Assembly (NCBI GenBank): GCA_027625915.1
Contig: JANTQA010000036.1
Location: forward strand, 3,343,501-3,407,500
Length of the DNA: 64,000 bases
From: Anaeramoeba flamelloides
Lineage: Eukaryota > Metamonada > Anaeramoebidae
Direction: 5' to 3'
This document shows, piece after piece, positions 46,901 to 58,054 of the stretch. Position numbers and translations under genes: made by a program. Within the stretch, counting starts at the first letter, position 1, and each line of letters begins with the position of its first letter. Under the pieces are notes generated by a model. It did not search any database, was not told the origin of the DNA, and saw only the letters and a program-made list of their open reading frames with translations.

Positions 46901-48055
46901 GTCAAAAATTATTTTTCAAGATATTGAACAATTAAAGTTGGAAAATCCAATTTTCCTAGGTTCTATTAAGATTTTTTTCAAATTGAAAATTAAACATTTT
47001 CTAATTTTTGACTTTTTGATAACTTCACTTAGAATAAATATGATTGTGTCATGAAAGTTCTTTAATCAAAAATTATTTTGAAAGATATTTTACAATTTAA
47101 GTTGAAAAATCCAATTTTCTATTATATTTTTTTGAAATTTAATAGTAAAAAATTAGAATATTTTAATTTCATACATGAGAGGTTATAATAATATATTTTA
47201 AAAGTATTTTATATTTAATTTATATTATTCAAATCTATAATCAATGTTTTTAACTATTAAAGAATTATTTAATGATATAAATTGAAAAAAATTTTTTGTT
47301 TTTTTTTGTGTTAAGTTTTTTTTAATTTTTGAAAAAACAGGATAATTTGAAGAAATTTCGATTTATTACAAAGATTAAAATGAAAAAAAATAATTAAAAC
47401 ACTTTCGTTCGGTTTTTTTGATGATTCTGATTATTGGAAAAATCAATAGATTCTCGTTAGGTTTTTTTTACTTTTTGAAATTAACAGAAAATTTTAATAA
47501 ATTTTCTATTTATTTCAAAAAATAAAAAAAACCTAGAACACTTTAAATTTAAAACAGAAAACCTCAAGAAAAGCGCCGTTGGGTTTTTATTGAATTTAAG
47601 AAATAAACAGAAAATTTCAGAAATTTTCGGTTTATTTCTTAAATTAGCAAAAACCTAGGCACATTTCGTTAGGTTTTCCAAAATTCAAAAGAATTGAGTA
47701 AAATCTTTGATTTTTCTCCATATTTTTAAATTACGGGAAAAAAAGGTACTCTACCGCACTTTACAGACACTTTTGTTAGGTTTTCCAGAATTCAAAAGAA
47801 TTGGGTAAATTCATTAAGAATTCTGTGATAACTCAACAAATACAATATAATTATCACAAGGAAATTTTTTTCTCTATTTCAGTTTTATTAGATGAAAAGT
47901 ATTTTCAAAACTGTTCATTATTAACTATCAAAGTAAATATCTCCAAGTTGAATTAAACTAAAATTCATCCATCATTTTATTTGAAATTTTTTATCTGAAA
48001 AAAACGACATTTGTTTCTTGACTAAAGAATTTTAAAAATGGTGGTACACTAACAA
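43960..48055. mobile_element. 4.1-kb imperfect palindrome, family H
   Basis: The outer arms pair over several hundred bases. For example ATAACTAATAGTTTTGAAAA near 44100 faces the reverse of GTTTTGAAAATACTTTTCAT near 47900; GTGTCCGTAGAGTGCCGTAG near 44180 faces ACTCTACCGCACTTTACAGA near 47750; and ATTGGATTTTCCAACTTAAA near 44662 faces ACTTTCA...TTTAAGTTGAAAAATCCAAT near 47095. A much better-matched hairpin sits at the centre. No transposase frame is evident. It fills almost the whole gap between the membrane-protein gene and eL33. It could be a large fold-back transposon or an inverted duplication. Confidence 0.65.
45738..46168. repeat. central near-perfect hairpin of family H
   Basis: Arms 45738-45870 and 46035-46168 match at about 130 positions with only a few differences (CCAAGTCTACCATAAAATTT; TTCCGAAATAAGAGTTATTA). 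Reading outward, both arms begin an ATG frame with the same peptide, MVDLER(M/L)Y: minus strand to 45451 (98 codons), plus strand only 11 codons. The spacer holds a 60-codon frame with no known domain. Confidence 0.85.
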
Positions 48056-48424
48056 CCATAAGGACATTAACTTCATGAATTTGAAGTTCTGGAATTTTGA
48101 TTATATTATGTATACATTTTATTAACACGTCAAGGTTAAGGAAAGTAGTTATTTTATCTTAAATTTTTGTTTTTTCAATTATATTTTTTCATTCTAGAAA
48201 AGTCATATTTTATTACAGATTAATTGTTTTTCTTGAGCTGTTGAGTTTTCTAAAACTATCAGAACTATTAAGAAAATATCAAACTCTTATTTTTTTGATA
48301 GGAACCTTAAAAAGTAAAAAATTATTTCAAAATTACAAGATCTTTTCGACTTTTTTTTTTTTCATTTTTTTTAATTACTCTTTTGTTAAATATACTTTCT
48401 TGTTTAAAGTAGAGATCATCCAAA

Positions 48425-48811
48425 ATGTCCCAAGAACAAAAAAAAGAAATAAAGCCAAAAAAAAAACAAACCAAAAAAAAAAAAAAACAAAACAAATCCC
48501 CACGATTACATGTTGATGGGATCTTCATGGGCTATAGAAGAGGACTAACAACCCAAAAAACAGGAACGTCATTAATCAAAATTGTCGGTGTCACAACAAG
48601 AAAAGAAACAGAATGGTATCTTGGAAAGAAGGTTGCCTTTGTTTACAACGCCTCTCGTCATCACAATGGATCCAACGTAAGAACAATTTGGGGAAAGATC
48701 ACCACCTCACATGGTAACTCTGGTATTGTTCGTGCCAAATTTAAAAGAAACCTTCCTGCCATTGCCATGGGCAAAAAAGTCAGAGTAATGATGTACCCTT
48801 CAAATATTTAA
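48425..48811 (+). CDS. RPL35A: 60S ribosomal protein eL33 (L35A)
   Basis: 128 residues, single exon. Residues about 30-128 follow eL33 throughout: IFMGYRRGLTTQKTGTSLIK, ETEWYLGKKVAFVY, RTIWGKITTSHGNSGIVRAK and the C-terminal KVRVMMYPSNI (human: [29 protein letters not shown]). eL33 is a small beta-barrel protein of the large ribosomal subunit, in contact with 25S/28S rRNA. The first 26 residues are an extra Lys-rich arm (KPKKKQTKKKKKQNK) not found in the 110-residue human protein. The ATG at 48425 is the first in frame after the stop upstream and follows AAA at -3. Codon choice is richer in C-ending codons than in neighbouring genes, as expected for a highly expressed gene. Confidence 0.96.
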   Translation: MSQEQKKEIKPKKKQTKKKKKQNKSPRLHVDGIFMGYRRGLTTQKTGTSLIKIVGVTTRKETEWYLGKKVAFVYNASRHHNGSNVRTIWGKITTSHGNSGIVRAKFKRNLPAIAMGKKVRVMMYPSNI

Positions 48812-49358
48812 AGAAAGAAACCAAAAAACACAAAACCCAAATCCAAAAATTTGTTCTTTCATCACCAAAAAAGTTTTTTTTATCTTTTGAAAAAATCTTT
48901 TAGACAAGCCACGTAACTAAAATAAAAAACCAATACACAAATTAATTTCTTTCTTTTTCTTTTTCTTTTTTTTTTTTTTTTGTTTTTTGATTTGCTTTTT
49001 TGTTTTATTTTTTTTTCAACAACAAAATTATTATTTTTTTTGTTTGAAATCAGACACTTTTCCTTTCTTTGATTATTTCCTATTACTTACATTTTCTTTG
49101 CAAATTCTTTGTTTCCAAACACCGGTAAATACAAAAAATTTAAAATCGTTTTTTGTTTCATTTACGTTTTTTTTAAAAACCGAAAATAGTCATTCCAAAA
49201 CAATTCATGACAAACAATATTTTGAAGATCATTAATTTTTCAAAGTTTGTTCATTTTTATACCAATAAAAGGTTTTATTTCTCTTTATACAAAGCCGAGT
49301 AAAAAAATTTATAAAATGAAAAAAGAAGCACAAATTTTAAAACATTTATCCAAATTTA
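48812..49358. other. 3' flank of eL33
   Basis: T- and A-rich with a long poly-T (48969-48981). No gene. Frames seen here are low-complexity. Confidence 0.6.
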
Positions 49359-49484
49359 TCAGAAACAATAAACTCCAAAAAATTTGATAATTTTTTTTCC
49401 ACTCACTTTTGGAATTCTCCGGTCTGACACCCTTTCTACTCGTTTAAAGGGAAGTCGACTTAAATGTTCAAATTCAATTTCCAT
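49359..49484 (-). other. possible first exon of an unassigned gene
   Basis: From ATG at 49484 the minus strand reads MEIEFEHLSRLPFKRVERVS then DRRIPK, immediately followed by GTGAGT, a good donor (49406-49401). The unspliced frame goes on for 15 codons to TGA. Composition is markedly coding-like. No partner exon is evident between here and eL33, which lies on the opposite strand, so it could be a relic. Product unknown. Confidence 0.3.
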
Positions 49485-49582
49485 AAATACGTACTAGTCA
49501 ACACACAAATTAAATACTTTCTCAATCACCAAATACTTGACAACAATTTTTCCTTCCCTTAAGAACTTTTTATGTTGACCAT

Positions 49583-49703
49583 CCATTTTAAAACATTTGC
49601 TCCCAGAAGTTTTCAAAGGTGTTACTTAGATCGCTAGAAAGAGCAAGTCAAACAATTTAAGTAACACTTTTGATAACATGTATCCCTCACTTTTTTAAAA
49701 TGG
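49583..49703. mobile_element. family J mini-element copy 3
   Basis: CCATTTTAAAACATTTG faces CACTTTTTTAAAATGG, and AAAGGTGTTACTTAG faces TAAGTAACACTTTTGA. A 121-bp near-palindrome. Its right half matches the flank at 59625-59660 (AGTGAGG.ATA...CAAAAGTGTAAC). Confidence 0.6.
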
Positions 49704-51959
49704 TATACTAGTATTTTCCCATTAAAAAATGAAAATTTTTAATTCATATTCCAAAATATTTTTATAATGAATAATTAGTAAAAACCCTCAAATAAAAACC
49801 AAAATAGTTTAGAAATGAATTTTTTTAACCAATGAATTAAACTTCCTTATTTAACTCTAATAGAAAATTTTTACTCTTCTAATTTGATTGTAACAAGTTG
49901 AAATTAATATTCATTATGGTAATTGAAATCAAAATTTTCATTTATTAATTGGTAAATAACAGTATTAACTCATCCATTAAATATTTACTAATAATTTTTT
50001 TTTATCTTGCTGAAAATTATTTTTCGTTTATCAAAGAAAAATTGAAAACGATACTATTAATTGTAAAATAAAATGATCAAAATTTTCATTCGGCTTCCAA
50101 AAAAAAATAACCCCAGAATTAAAATAAATCATCCAAGTACCCAATCTTGAAAGGGAAATTAATAATTTAAGCTCCTGTATTGAATTAAAAAATTGAAATG
50201 TTATATTATTTATAAATCTTTTTTTCTGAAAATTAATGAAAAATTTTATTTTAATTATTTTGCAACAAATAATATTAAAAATGAAAAAAAGATAAGATAT
50301 CAGTTATAAATACAGATCTTTGTTTTTTTTTATTTATAGGATTGGTAAAAGTAACTAATAAAAAAAAGTCCAAATTAAATTAAGATACTCATTAGGGAAA
50401 AAAAATTTGAAACATGATTTTTGGATTCAATAACCTGAATCTGAAAAATACAATCGATTAATAAAAGAAAAAATAAATGATTAAAGACAAAAGGGGGGAT
50501 ACAATATAATTACAGTTTTTCTAATATTATCTTATGACTCAAGGGTTTTTCTTTGATTGATCTTCTAAAATTCTTAAAATTTATTTTTTTTATACATACC
50601 ATATTTATAATTGTGAATTATTATAAATCAATTGAAAAAATTGACTAGTTTTGAGATCTCCAAAAACCTTCGATTGGTTTTGGTAATAATATAGATTTCA
50701 ATTATTTTTATTGGTTTGATTGATAATATTATTATGAAATATTCTCAAGTTAATTTGTTTCTTCTTTCAATTGATTTTGCTTTTTTTTTTTTTCATAAAG
50801 TGGTCCAATTACAGATTGTACTTCACCTTTTTTCACTAATAGAAATTGATAATTTAAAAACCATTTTTTAAAGTGTTACATTTTGATCTTGAAGAATCTT
50901 GAGTTATTATGATATTTTACATTCAGTTCCACAAAAGAATTTATATTCTGAAGAAATTGTATTGAATAAACTTTTATAATTTCAAAACTCGACAAACAAA
51001 ACAGAAAAAAATTTCAAATCAAAATTTTTGGTTAAAAAAAAATGTAACTTTAATAAAATTTCAAGTACAACTTCAAAAATGAAAAAAAAATCAAAATTGT
51101 AAAAGTAACTGATAACAAATTTTAGAACATATTTGAAATTTGTTAGTGTTTATCAATTTGAAAGGAAATTCTAAAATTATGAAATGAAATTTTGGTTGGA
51201 TACCTAGAAAAGGAATTGTGAAATTCATTGGAATTTTGAAAATTTTGAATTTTTTATTTGTAATAAGAAATTTTCTTTGAATAAATTTAATTGAGATTAT
51301 CAAACAATTTTAAAAGTGTTTTATTCACAATTTCCACATTTAACCAAAAAATATTATTATTCCAAATTTGGAATATTTGTTAAATTTACAATTTTAAATT
51401 GTAATATGTAGCCAATTTTTTACCAAGATTACACAATATTCCTACCCGTTACCAACATAATTATATCACCTAATTTCCATTTAATGTAAGTAGAGTAAAA
51501 TTAACTTGCCAATTTTAAAATTGCAAGAAAATTAGTTTTTCTAATTTGTCCTTTGATCGATATTTTGGATAAAATTATTTCATAAGAGTTTAAATTTTTA
51601 ATCTTTTATTTTACTTGTATATTATTCTTTAATCCATCAAGATGAGATACAAGTGTTCACCTTAGTACAGATAAATTAACTTTCATCGAATTATTATAAT
51701 TAGTTAAATTACCATAAAATTCATTAAAATGAAAAGTTATCTTTTAAATCATTGAGCTTTTACACCAGAAACACAATTTTAAAAAAAGTAAACATTCATC
51801 AATATCTTATTAATTTTTTATTTAACTTTTTACTGAAAGTTTAGGAAAAAGTTAATGTTTGTAATCATCCAATAAAAAAAAAAAAGTAAGATTAGAAAAT
51901 TTCGATATAAAAATATCAATGAACAATTTTAATTGAACCGGGTTTCAGGACTGTTGAAT

Positions 51960-51983
<24 letters not shown>
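49704..51983. other. non-coding stretch
   Basis: AT-rich. No coding frame, RNA gene or strong inverted repeat noticed, apart from an (AT)n run at 51959-51985. Confidence 0.6.
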
Positions 51984-51990
<7 letters not shown>

Positions 51991-52512
51991 AAATTCAAAA
52001 TTTTCCACACAGCTAAAATGTGCCAAATAATCACAACAATACAATTTCATTGAAATTTGAGATAATTTTGATTTTTGTAAAATATGAAAATCATTTTTTC
52101 ATCTTTTAGTTTTTGTTTTCATTTCATTTTATGAATTACGTAATTTGCTTTGTTGGATCAAAATTTTCATACAAGGTTTATATTATGTTAAAAGTCAAGT
52201 TGTTCCAAATAGAAGAACTCAAATAAAATTAGTTGTTAGTATCTAACCTTTGATCGATCAATATTCCTAATAGAATTTAAACAAATTTACTAATCAATTT
52301 TTTTGTTTTGCTCTCTCCAAAATTTTTAACACACCCTTGATTTATTTGTATTGATAATTATTTATTTATTATTTTGTGAGTATTTTATTTTATAAAAAGG
52401 TGATAACATTTCAATTAGTGAATGGTTCTAATTGGGTAAATCTTCTTGAATTGATTAAATAAGTTTTTTTTATTTCACAAATCGAATTTTGGTGTGTTAA
52501 AAATTTTGAATT

Positions 52513-52521
<9 letters not shown>
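51984..52521. mobile_element. family E copy 3, inserted in a TA microsatellite
   Basis: Left TATAAACTAAAATTCAAAAT; right, reverse-complemented, TATAAACCCCAATTCAAAAT. Shares TTTGATCGATCAATATTCC with the other copies. (TA)n runs abut it on both sides (51959-51985 and 52520-52552), as expected if it landed in a TA microsatellite. Ends are diverged, so it is older than copies 1 and 2. Confidence 0.7.

Positions 52522-52552
<31 letters not shown>
52520..52552. repeat. (TA)n microsatellite
   Basis: About 16 TA units directly at the right end of family E copy 3; its counterpart at 51959-51985 abuts the left end. Confidence 0.95.
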
Positions 52553-52555
<3 letters not shown>

Positions 52556-53654
52556 TTACTTTAATCAAAATCCCCAAACATTTTTAACATAAAAGTTTCC
52601 CATTCAAATGAATCAAGTATTATTGAAGTAGAATTGATATTTTTTAATTTTTGAGAAAATTAAATTTGTTTGTAAGGCTTCAAATAGTTGTAGATATTAT
52701 TACTAATTGTGATTCCCTACTCTTCAAATTTCAAGTTACAAATTTAATTTTTTCTAAACCCACAGATTCAATATTGATTATTTTTATCAATGGGGTCATA
52801 ATAAGAAGAAGACTTTTCTTTTATCAATATTTAATTGTAACAAATGTATTTTTTTCAAAATGGTTATTTATTTTCTCTGGATTTCAGAAATGGGGTTGCT
52901 AATAGCGTTTAATTGAATATGTGTGAAATTTTGTGCTCTTTTATATTGTAATCAATATAAATTTTATTAGTTAAAAATTCTTTAAGGTTGACCATACGTG
53001 GACCTTTTATCAATTCATTATATTGAAAAAATTCAAAATAATAAGCCAAAAAAAAACTGAAAATTATTATGTAAATCAATTGATATTGAATTTAAGATAC
53101 ATTTTCATTTTTTAAAAAACGAATTAAAAGAAATAAAAATTCCAAAAATGAATTTATATTATTAAAACTATGTTACTAAAATTTTTTAAAATATTAACTC
53201 AATTTTTCTTATAGTAAATTGATAGATTATTAAATTTATCAAAAATACAATAAAAATCTCAAAATAATTTGTTATTATTTTGAAAAAAATGTTAAAAAAC
53301 ATGGATTTTTTATTGTAAAAGTATTATATAAATCTATAAAATTCTAAAAAATGTAGATTTGCTATAAAGATATTTAGGAGAAAAATAAAATGATTTTAAT
53401 TTCTATGAAAGTGTATTAATTTAGAAATATTTATGTTTAATACTCATAATATTTTGTAGATTCAAAAATTTTTTCATTAAAATAATAAAAAAAAAGATAT
53501 TAATTGGCAAAAAAACAACAAATTGTCAAGAAAAAATTCAAAATGAAAAAAAAAAAAAATTTTTACTAATATTGAGATTTATTTAAAATTTAAAACTTTA
53601 ATTTTTTTAATTAAAATTTATTAAAACTTTTTATAAAGGGGGCCGTTAATGTAT
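52553..53654. other. non-coding stretch
   Basis: Very AT-rich. Open frames here (for example 52651-52902) lack coding composition. Nothing further supported. Confidence 0.55.
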
Positions 53655-54765
53655 GAAAATATGAAAAATTTTTTTTAATTGTATTTTATAGATGATATTG
53701 ACTACTTGGAAATTTTTTATATAGATAAAAGGTTAAAAAATTCTGATTATCTAAGAAAAATTGAAAGGGGATTTTTTTATATGATCAAATGTTTTTTTCA
53801 ATTTTTTATGAAAAACGATAAATTATTAAATTTAGTTTATTTCGTACATTATAAAAATTTTTACCTTTTTTATTGTCATTTTGATCATTATTAGACACAA
53901 TATCAAATATTTATTGCCAGGTATATTTATCTATATATTTTTTTCTATTTTGAGATAATTCTTATAGTTAACCAAAAAAGATAAGTTATTCAACCAATTG
54001 TAAAATATTTATATTGATTTCAGAATAATAGTTATTAAAATTAACATTTTAAATTATATTAACGAATTTTACTTGGATATTGTCGCTTTGTTCAGAGATT
54101 AAATCAGATTTTTCAAAATAAAATTTCCTTCAAATATTTTGGAATTGGGTAATTTTTTCCAACGGATTCAAAATCAATTTTTTTCTGTCAAAAATGATTT
54201 AAATTGTTTAAAATGGTTCTTGTAAAGGTTACAAAACAATTTGTTCAAAAAAAATTTTTTTTGTAATATTTTTTTTTTTGAAAACCAGAAAATAAATCTT
54301 TTAAATCATTAAAGAATAAAAACTTTTTGCTTAATAAATCTCAATTTAAATGGATAAAATTTGTTAAACTTTTATCAAATATTCTTTTATTAAATCGCCT
54401 ATACTTCAATAAGTTCTATTAACTGAGATTAGAATCAAAATATCAAAAATTAAAAATCCAGAAACAACAATTAAAAAATTTGCTTTCAAAAGCAAGACTT
54501 TCCAACATAAAATGAAAAATAATTTCAAACTATTTACAAGGACTAACTTAATTGTTAATAAAAATAATAGATTACTTTTTTTCGTTTTATAGTGGTTAAA
54601 TCTGCATTTTGGATATCAAAAAATAAAGACTCAAATAAATAAATAGTCTTAGATGGGGTTAGCTGATACACTTTTATAAACCAAAACACAAATTACAAAA
54701 AAAAAACTCTTTTTGAGATCTTGACAAAGTTTCATTTGATTTTGAATAAAATATTTCACCATTAT
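53655..54765 (-). mobile_element. family A copy 4 (old)
   Basis: Aligns in reverse orientation with copies 1-3 over its length: AAAAAATTCTGATTATCTAAG, ATTGTCATTTTGATCATTATTAG, TTCTGTCAAAAATGATTTAA, CTTTCCAACATAAAATGAAA and CACAAATTACAAAAAAAAAA. Identity is lower than between copies 1 and 3 and the TTAA ends are not recognisable. Confidence 0.7.
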
Positions 54766-55363
54766 AAATATTATCTAATATTTGAACATTTATATAATAT
54801 TGGTTTATTTGATTTTTTGAAATTGGAAAGTGGTGGAGATCAAGTAGGAAGGAATTTATCCCGGTATAGTAGGATAAGTCTGTGTTAGTATATATAAGAG
54901 TTATTGGTATAGTACGTTACCTTTGGTTTGATCTAATATAGATTATTTAGATTTCAATAATTTAATTATTAGTTTATTGAAAAATTTAAATGTTAAATAA
55001 AAAAACTCAAGCTTGAAAATGATAAATAAAATGTCATAAATAAAATACAAAAATAAAAAAAAATATTAAATAAATCTCAATATAGGCAAATTGTAAAATA
55101 GTTTCTTTTTATATTTTTTTTTGATAATTTGTTTTTTTTTGATAAATTAATATCTATTTTTTATGTTCACATAATAATTTTGAATACAGACGACATTTTA
55201 AAGTCAAATATACACAAGCAAAAACATCATTATAAACACTAATTAAAAAATTATTGTTTTTCTCATAAATATACATATTTATAGTATTTTGGGAATTCTA
55301 CTATCAAACAAATAAATAACTTTAAAGAAAAAAAAAGTAAAAGAGAAAAAATGAGAATTATTT
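54766..55363. other. 3' flank of TBCK
   Basis: A GT-rich patch at 54830-54930 (GGTATAGTAGGATAAG) resembles patches at 39890-39950 and 22900-23000 in style only. No gene. Confidence 0.5.
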
Positions 55364-58054
55364 TTATTTAAATTCAAAATCAGACAACACTGAAACATAT
55401 TTTTTATTTAATCTAACAAAATAATTAGAAGCCATTTGTGCAACTATTATATTTGGTGCTACGATAACGATTGGCTTATCCTTTTCTTGCTCTAATATCG
55501 CCATAATTTTTTGTGGTGTCTCTCGGAGGAGGAAAAGTGAAGAATTGAGAGATATCGCTCGAACTTTAATATTTTTTAAAGGATGAATTTTTTTATCAGC
55601 AAAAACAAATAGAGCATTTTTCAAAAACGTTATTGAATCTACCAAGGTAATTTGAGGAGAGAATTCACTGGATTGGTTTGCGATATCGTTTAAAATATCT
55701 GAATTTATTTGTTGAAATAATTTTTTGTTTTCTATGATTTCCAAAAAGGAGGTGACGTCTGTTTCTAATATCTGGTTATAATATAAAGAAGGTGGTGTTT
55801 TTTCAAAGAAATGGTTTGCGATATAAAGGGTTTTTGCTATATCCAACACGGGGAGATTGCCCATTCTTTTTAAAATGACATCAAATTGCGAATTAATTAG
55901 ATCGTCTTTCAGCTGTTCAAAAATTGCCAGGGCAACAAAAAATGGATACGAGGGGACCCTGACCAGCAAATGATCCCACAGCTGATGAACTACCGTCAAT
56001 TGGAATGCGTGTGTGAAAAGTGTGAAAAACCATGGTGTGCAATATGTAATGGGATCGGTGATACCTTGATCATAGATATGGATTTTTAACTTTGGTAAAT
56101 GGTAGGACAGCAGGGAATCAAATAACTTCAATGAGCTCCGATATTTGATCCCATTCCGTTCCGCTAACTCCTTCAATTGGAATTTTTCAACAATTCTGCT
56201 GAAAACGGAATATACCCATGCTTCGTCAAATGGGTTTAATACCAGCACTGCCGCACATATTTCATCTAGTCCCTGCCAATATGATATTTTTTTGTTCTCT
56301 TTTTGGATACACCACGTTTTTAAAAGCCTACCAAGTTTTTCCTGTCCGATTTGGGTTTGAAGAAACGGATGATATTGATGACACCTCCGAATATCTTTAG
56401 GAATTTGGATTTTTGGTTCCTTATCTAACAAGTTATTCTCATATGTTTGCAATAAATAGTTGCTTTTTTCTAAATCGTCTTCTTTAATTAATAAGATTTT
56501 GAGCCAGATTTCATTCCTTAAGAATGGTGGATACCCTTGTGATTTTAAGACGACAAATAAATTTTTTTTATTTATTGGGTATTTGTCTAATAAAATTTTA
56601 TACTGATCAATCATTAATTTGTGTTCCGAAAGTCTTTGGATAATTTTTTGTGAATTTTGTAGAAAGTGTCCTGGAAAATTAAATTTTGCTGGTGGATAAA
56701 CTGTTTGGATATTTAAAAATGAATAAAAGGTATATGCCTGTTCCTGTTCCTGTTCCTGTTCCTGTTCCTTTTCCTTTCCGTTTTTATTTTCATTTCCATT
56801 TCCATTTCCATTTTCTTCCTCTTCATCGTTAAGTGTTGGGGAAATGTTAAAAGGAAGAATAGTAAAAACTGTTGAATATTTGGTTTGATATATTAATTGA
56901 CGGAGGATTTCTTTTGGTTTTCCGCCACACATCTTCCAATAAAAGTACATGTCTTCAATTTCTGTTTTAACAAAAAGAAATGATTTTTTACTAAATAAAA
57001 AATCAAGTTTATTTTCTTCTTCATTTAAGATCTTCTTTGTCTTTGTCTTTTCCATTTCTTTACGAAGACCGATCTTTTTATTAAATTGGGTTTTAGTTTC
57101 TTTGCTCGTGTTATTTATCGAGGAGTGTTCATTTTCGGAAAAAGCATATACATTTTGATTTATTAAATTTAATTTGGAGTCACTATAAAAAAAAGGGTGT
57201 GCTAATAACTGAGAAGCAGAAAACCTTTTTGCGGGATCAATAACTAAGCAAAGACTTATAATTTCCAAAAACCCAAGTGGTATAATTTCTTTTTGCGTTT
57301 CTTTGGATTTAATTTTGCTTTTAGAACTAAAATAATTCAACATAGAAGTGTTTACTTGGAATGTGTGTTTATTAATTTGCATAACCTCTCTTAACTGTAA
57401 AACAAAATATGGTTCATTATGATTTGATATGGTTCTTTTGTCTGCCTGTTGGCAATGCTCAAGTAAAGATTGCAGAAAGATTCGGCACCCCCTTTTTGTT
57501 GGATCGGGTAAGATTAGCTTATCTAAATAGTGCTCAATTAAAAGAATTCCGAGTGACCAGATTGCAATTTTGGATGAATAGTCTTGGTGTAAAAAATTGT
57601 TTTTTTTGTTTGTGTTTTGCGCTTTTTCTTTGAAATTGGAAAAGCATATTTCTGGTGGTAAATAATGCAGATCCTCTAATTTGTATCCTAAAGTTGGCCC
57701 ATAGAGATGAGAGGCTAATTTAAATGTATTGGTGTTGCTATCTAAGTATACTGTGTTTGGATTAATTACAAAGTTGTTGACTCCTTTTTGTTCTAAATAG
57801 GAAAGTGCCTGTAAAATATTAAACGCTGCTTTTTTTAAGACTTGTAAACTTTGAAATCCTTTTGGTAAACTGCTGATGGTCGTTGCTGAAGAACCATGAA
57901 TTATACCAGTAATATTTGAAAATCTGACAATGTCAACAACCTTTGTTATATTTGGATGGTTGAACGATCTTAAAAATTCAAAATATGAAAAGATTTCGGT
58001 TGTTGTTGACGGGAAGGTATCGTAGGCTTGAAGTGTAAAGTTTGTTGTTTTCAT
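55364..58054 (-). CDS. TBCK: TBC domain-containing protein kinase-like (TBCK)
   Basis: 896 residues, single exon. Residues 1-290 are a protein-kinase fold that lacks catalytic residues: the HRD loop is replaced by NNFVINPNTVYLD, there is no DFG, and no VAIK lysine is seen. About 365-385 matches the human TBCK linker (IEDMYFYWKMCGG versus IEEVYYLWCLAGG). The TBC Rab-GAP domain is at about 505-715: DIRRCHQYHPFLQTQIGQEK keeps the arginine finger and SYWQGLDEICA the glutamine finger; WFFTLFTHAFQL and HQLWDHLLV follow. A short rhodanese-like tail (about 795-895) ends at KPIVIVAPN...YVSVLSDFEFK, without a catalytic Cys. TBCK acts on vesicle traffic and mTOR signalling and is part of the FERRY mRNA-endosome complex in animals. 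An EQ-repeat lies near 430. I chose ATG 58054; the frame upstream offers only TTG. Confidence 0.95.
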   Translation of the reverse strand: MKTTNFTLQAYDTFPSTTTEIFSYFEFLRSFNHPNITKVVDIVRFSNITGIIHGSSATTISSLPKGFQSLQVLKKAAFNILQALSYLEQKGVNNFVINPNTVYLDSNTNTFKLASHLYGPTLGYKLEDLHYLPPEICFSNFKEKAQNTNKKNNFLHQDYSSKIAIWSLGILLIEHYLDKLILPDPTKRGCRIFLQSLLEHCQQADKRTISNHNEPYFVLQLREVMQINKHTFQVNTSMLNYFSSKSKIKSKETQKEIIPLGFLEIISLCLVIDPAKRFSASQLLAHPFFYSDSKLNLINQNVYAFSENEHSSINNTSKETKTQFNKKIGLRKEMEKTKTKKILNEEENKLDFLFSKKSFLFVKTEIEDMYFYWKMCGGKPKEILRQLIYQTKYSTVFTILPFNISPTLNDEEEENGNGNGNENKNGKEKEQEQEQEQEQAYTFYSFLNIQTVYPPAKFNFPGHFLQNSQKIIQRLSEHKLMIDQYKILLDKYPINKKNLFVVLKSQGYPPFLRNEIWLKILLIKEDDLEKSNYLLQTYENNLLDKEPKIQIPKDIRRCHQYHPFLQTQIGQEKLGRLLKTWCIQKENKKISYWQGLDEICAAVLVLNPFDEAWVYSVFSRIVEKFQLKELAERNGIKYRSSLKLFDSLLSYHLPKLKIHIYDQGITDPITYCTPWFFTLFTHAFQLTVVHQLWDHLLVRVPSYPFFVALAIFEQLKDDLINSQFDVILKRMGNLPVLDIAKTLYIANHFFEKTPPSLYYNQILETDVTSFLEIIENKKLFQQINSDILNDIANQSSEFSPQITLVDSITFLKNALFVFADKKIHPLKNIKVRAISLNSSLFLLRETPQKIMAILEQEKDKPIVIVAPNIIVAQMASNYFVRLNKKYVSVLSDFEFK

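Noticed and set aside
56145-57633. Plus-strand frames opposite TBCK
   Set aside because: Antisense shadows of a clearly conserved gene.
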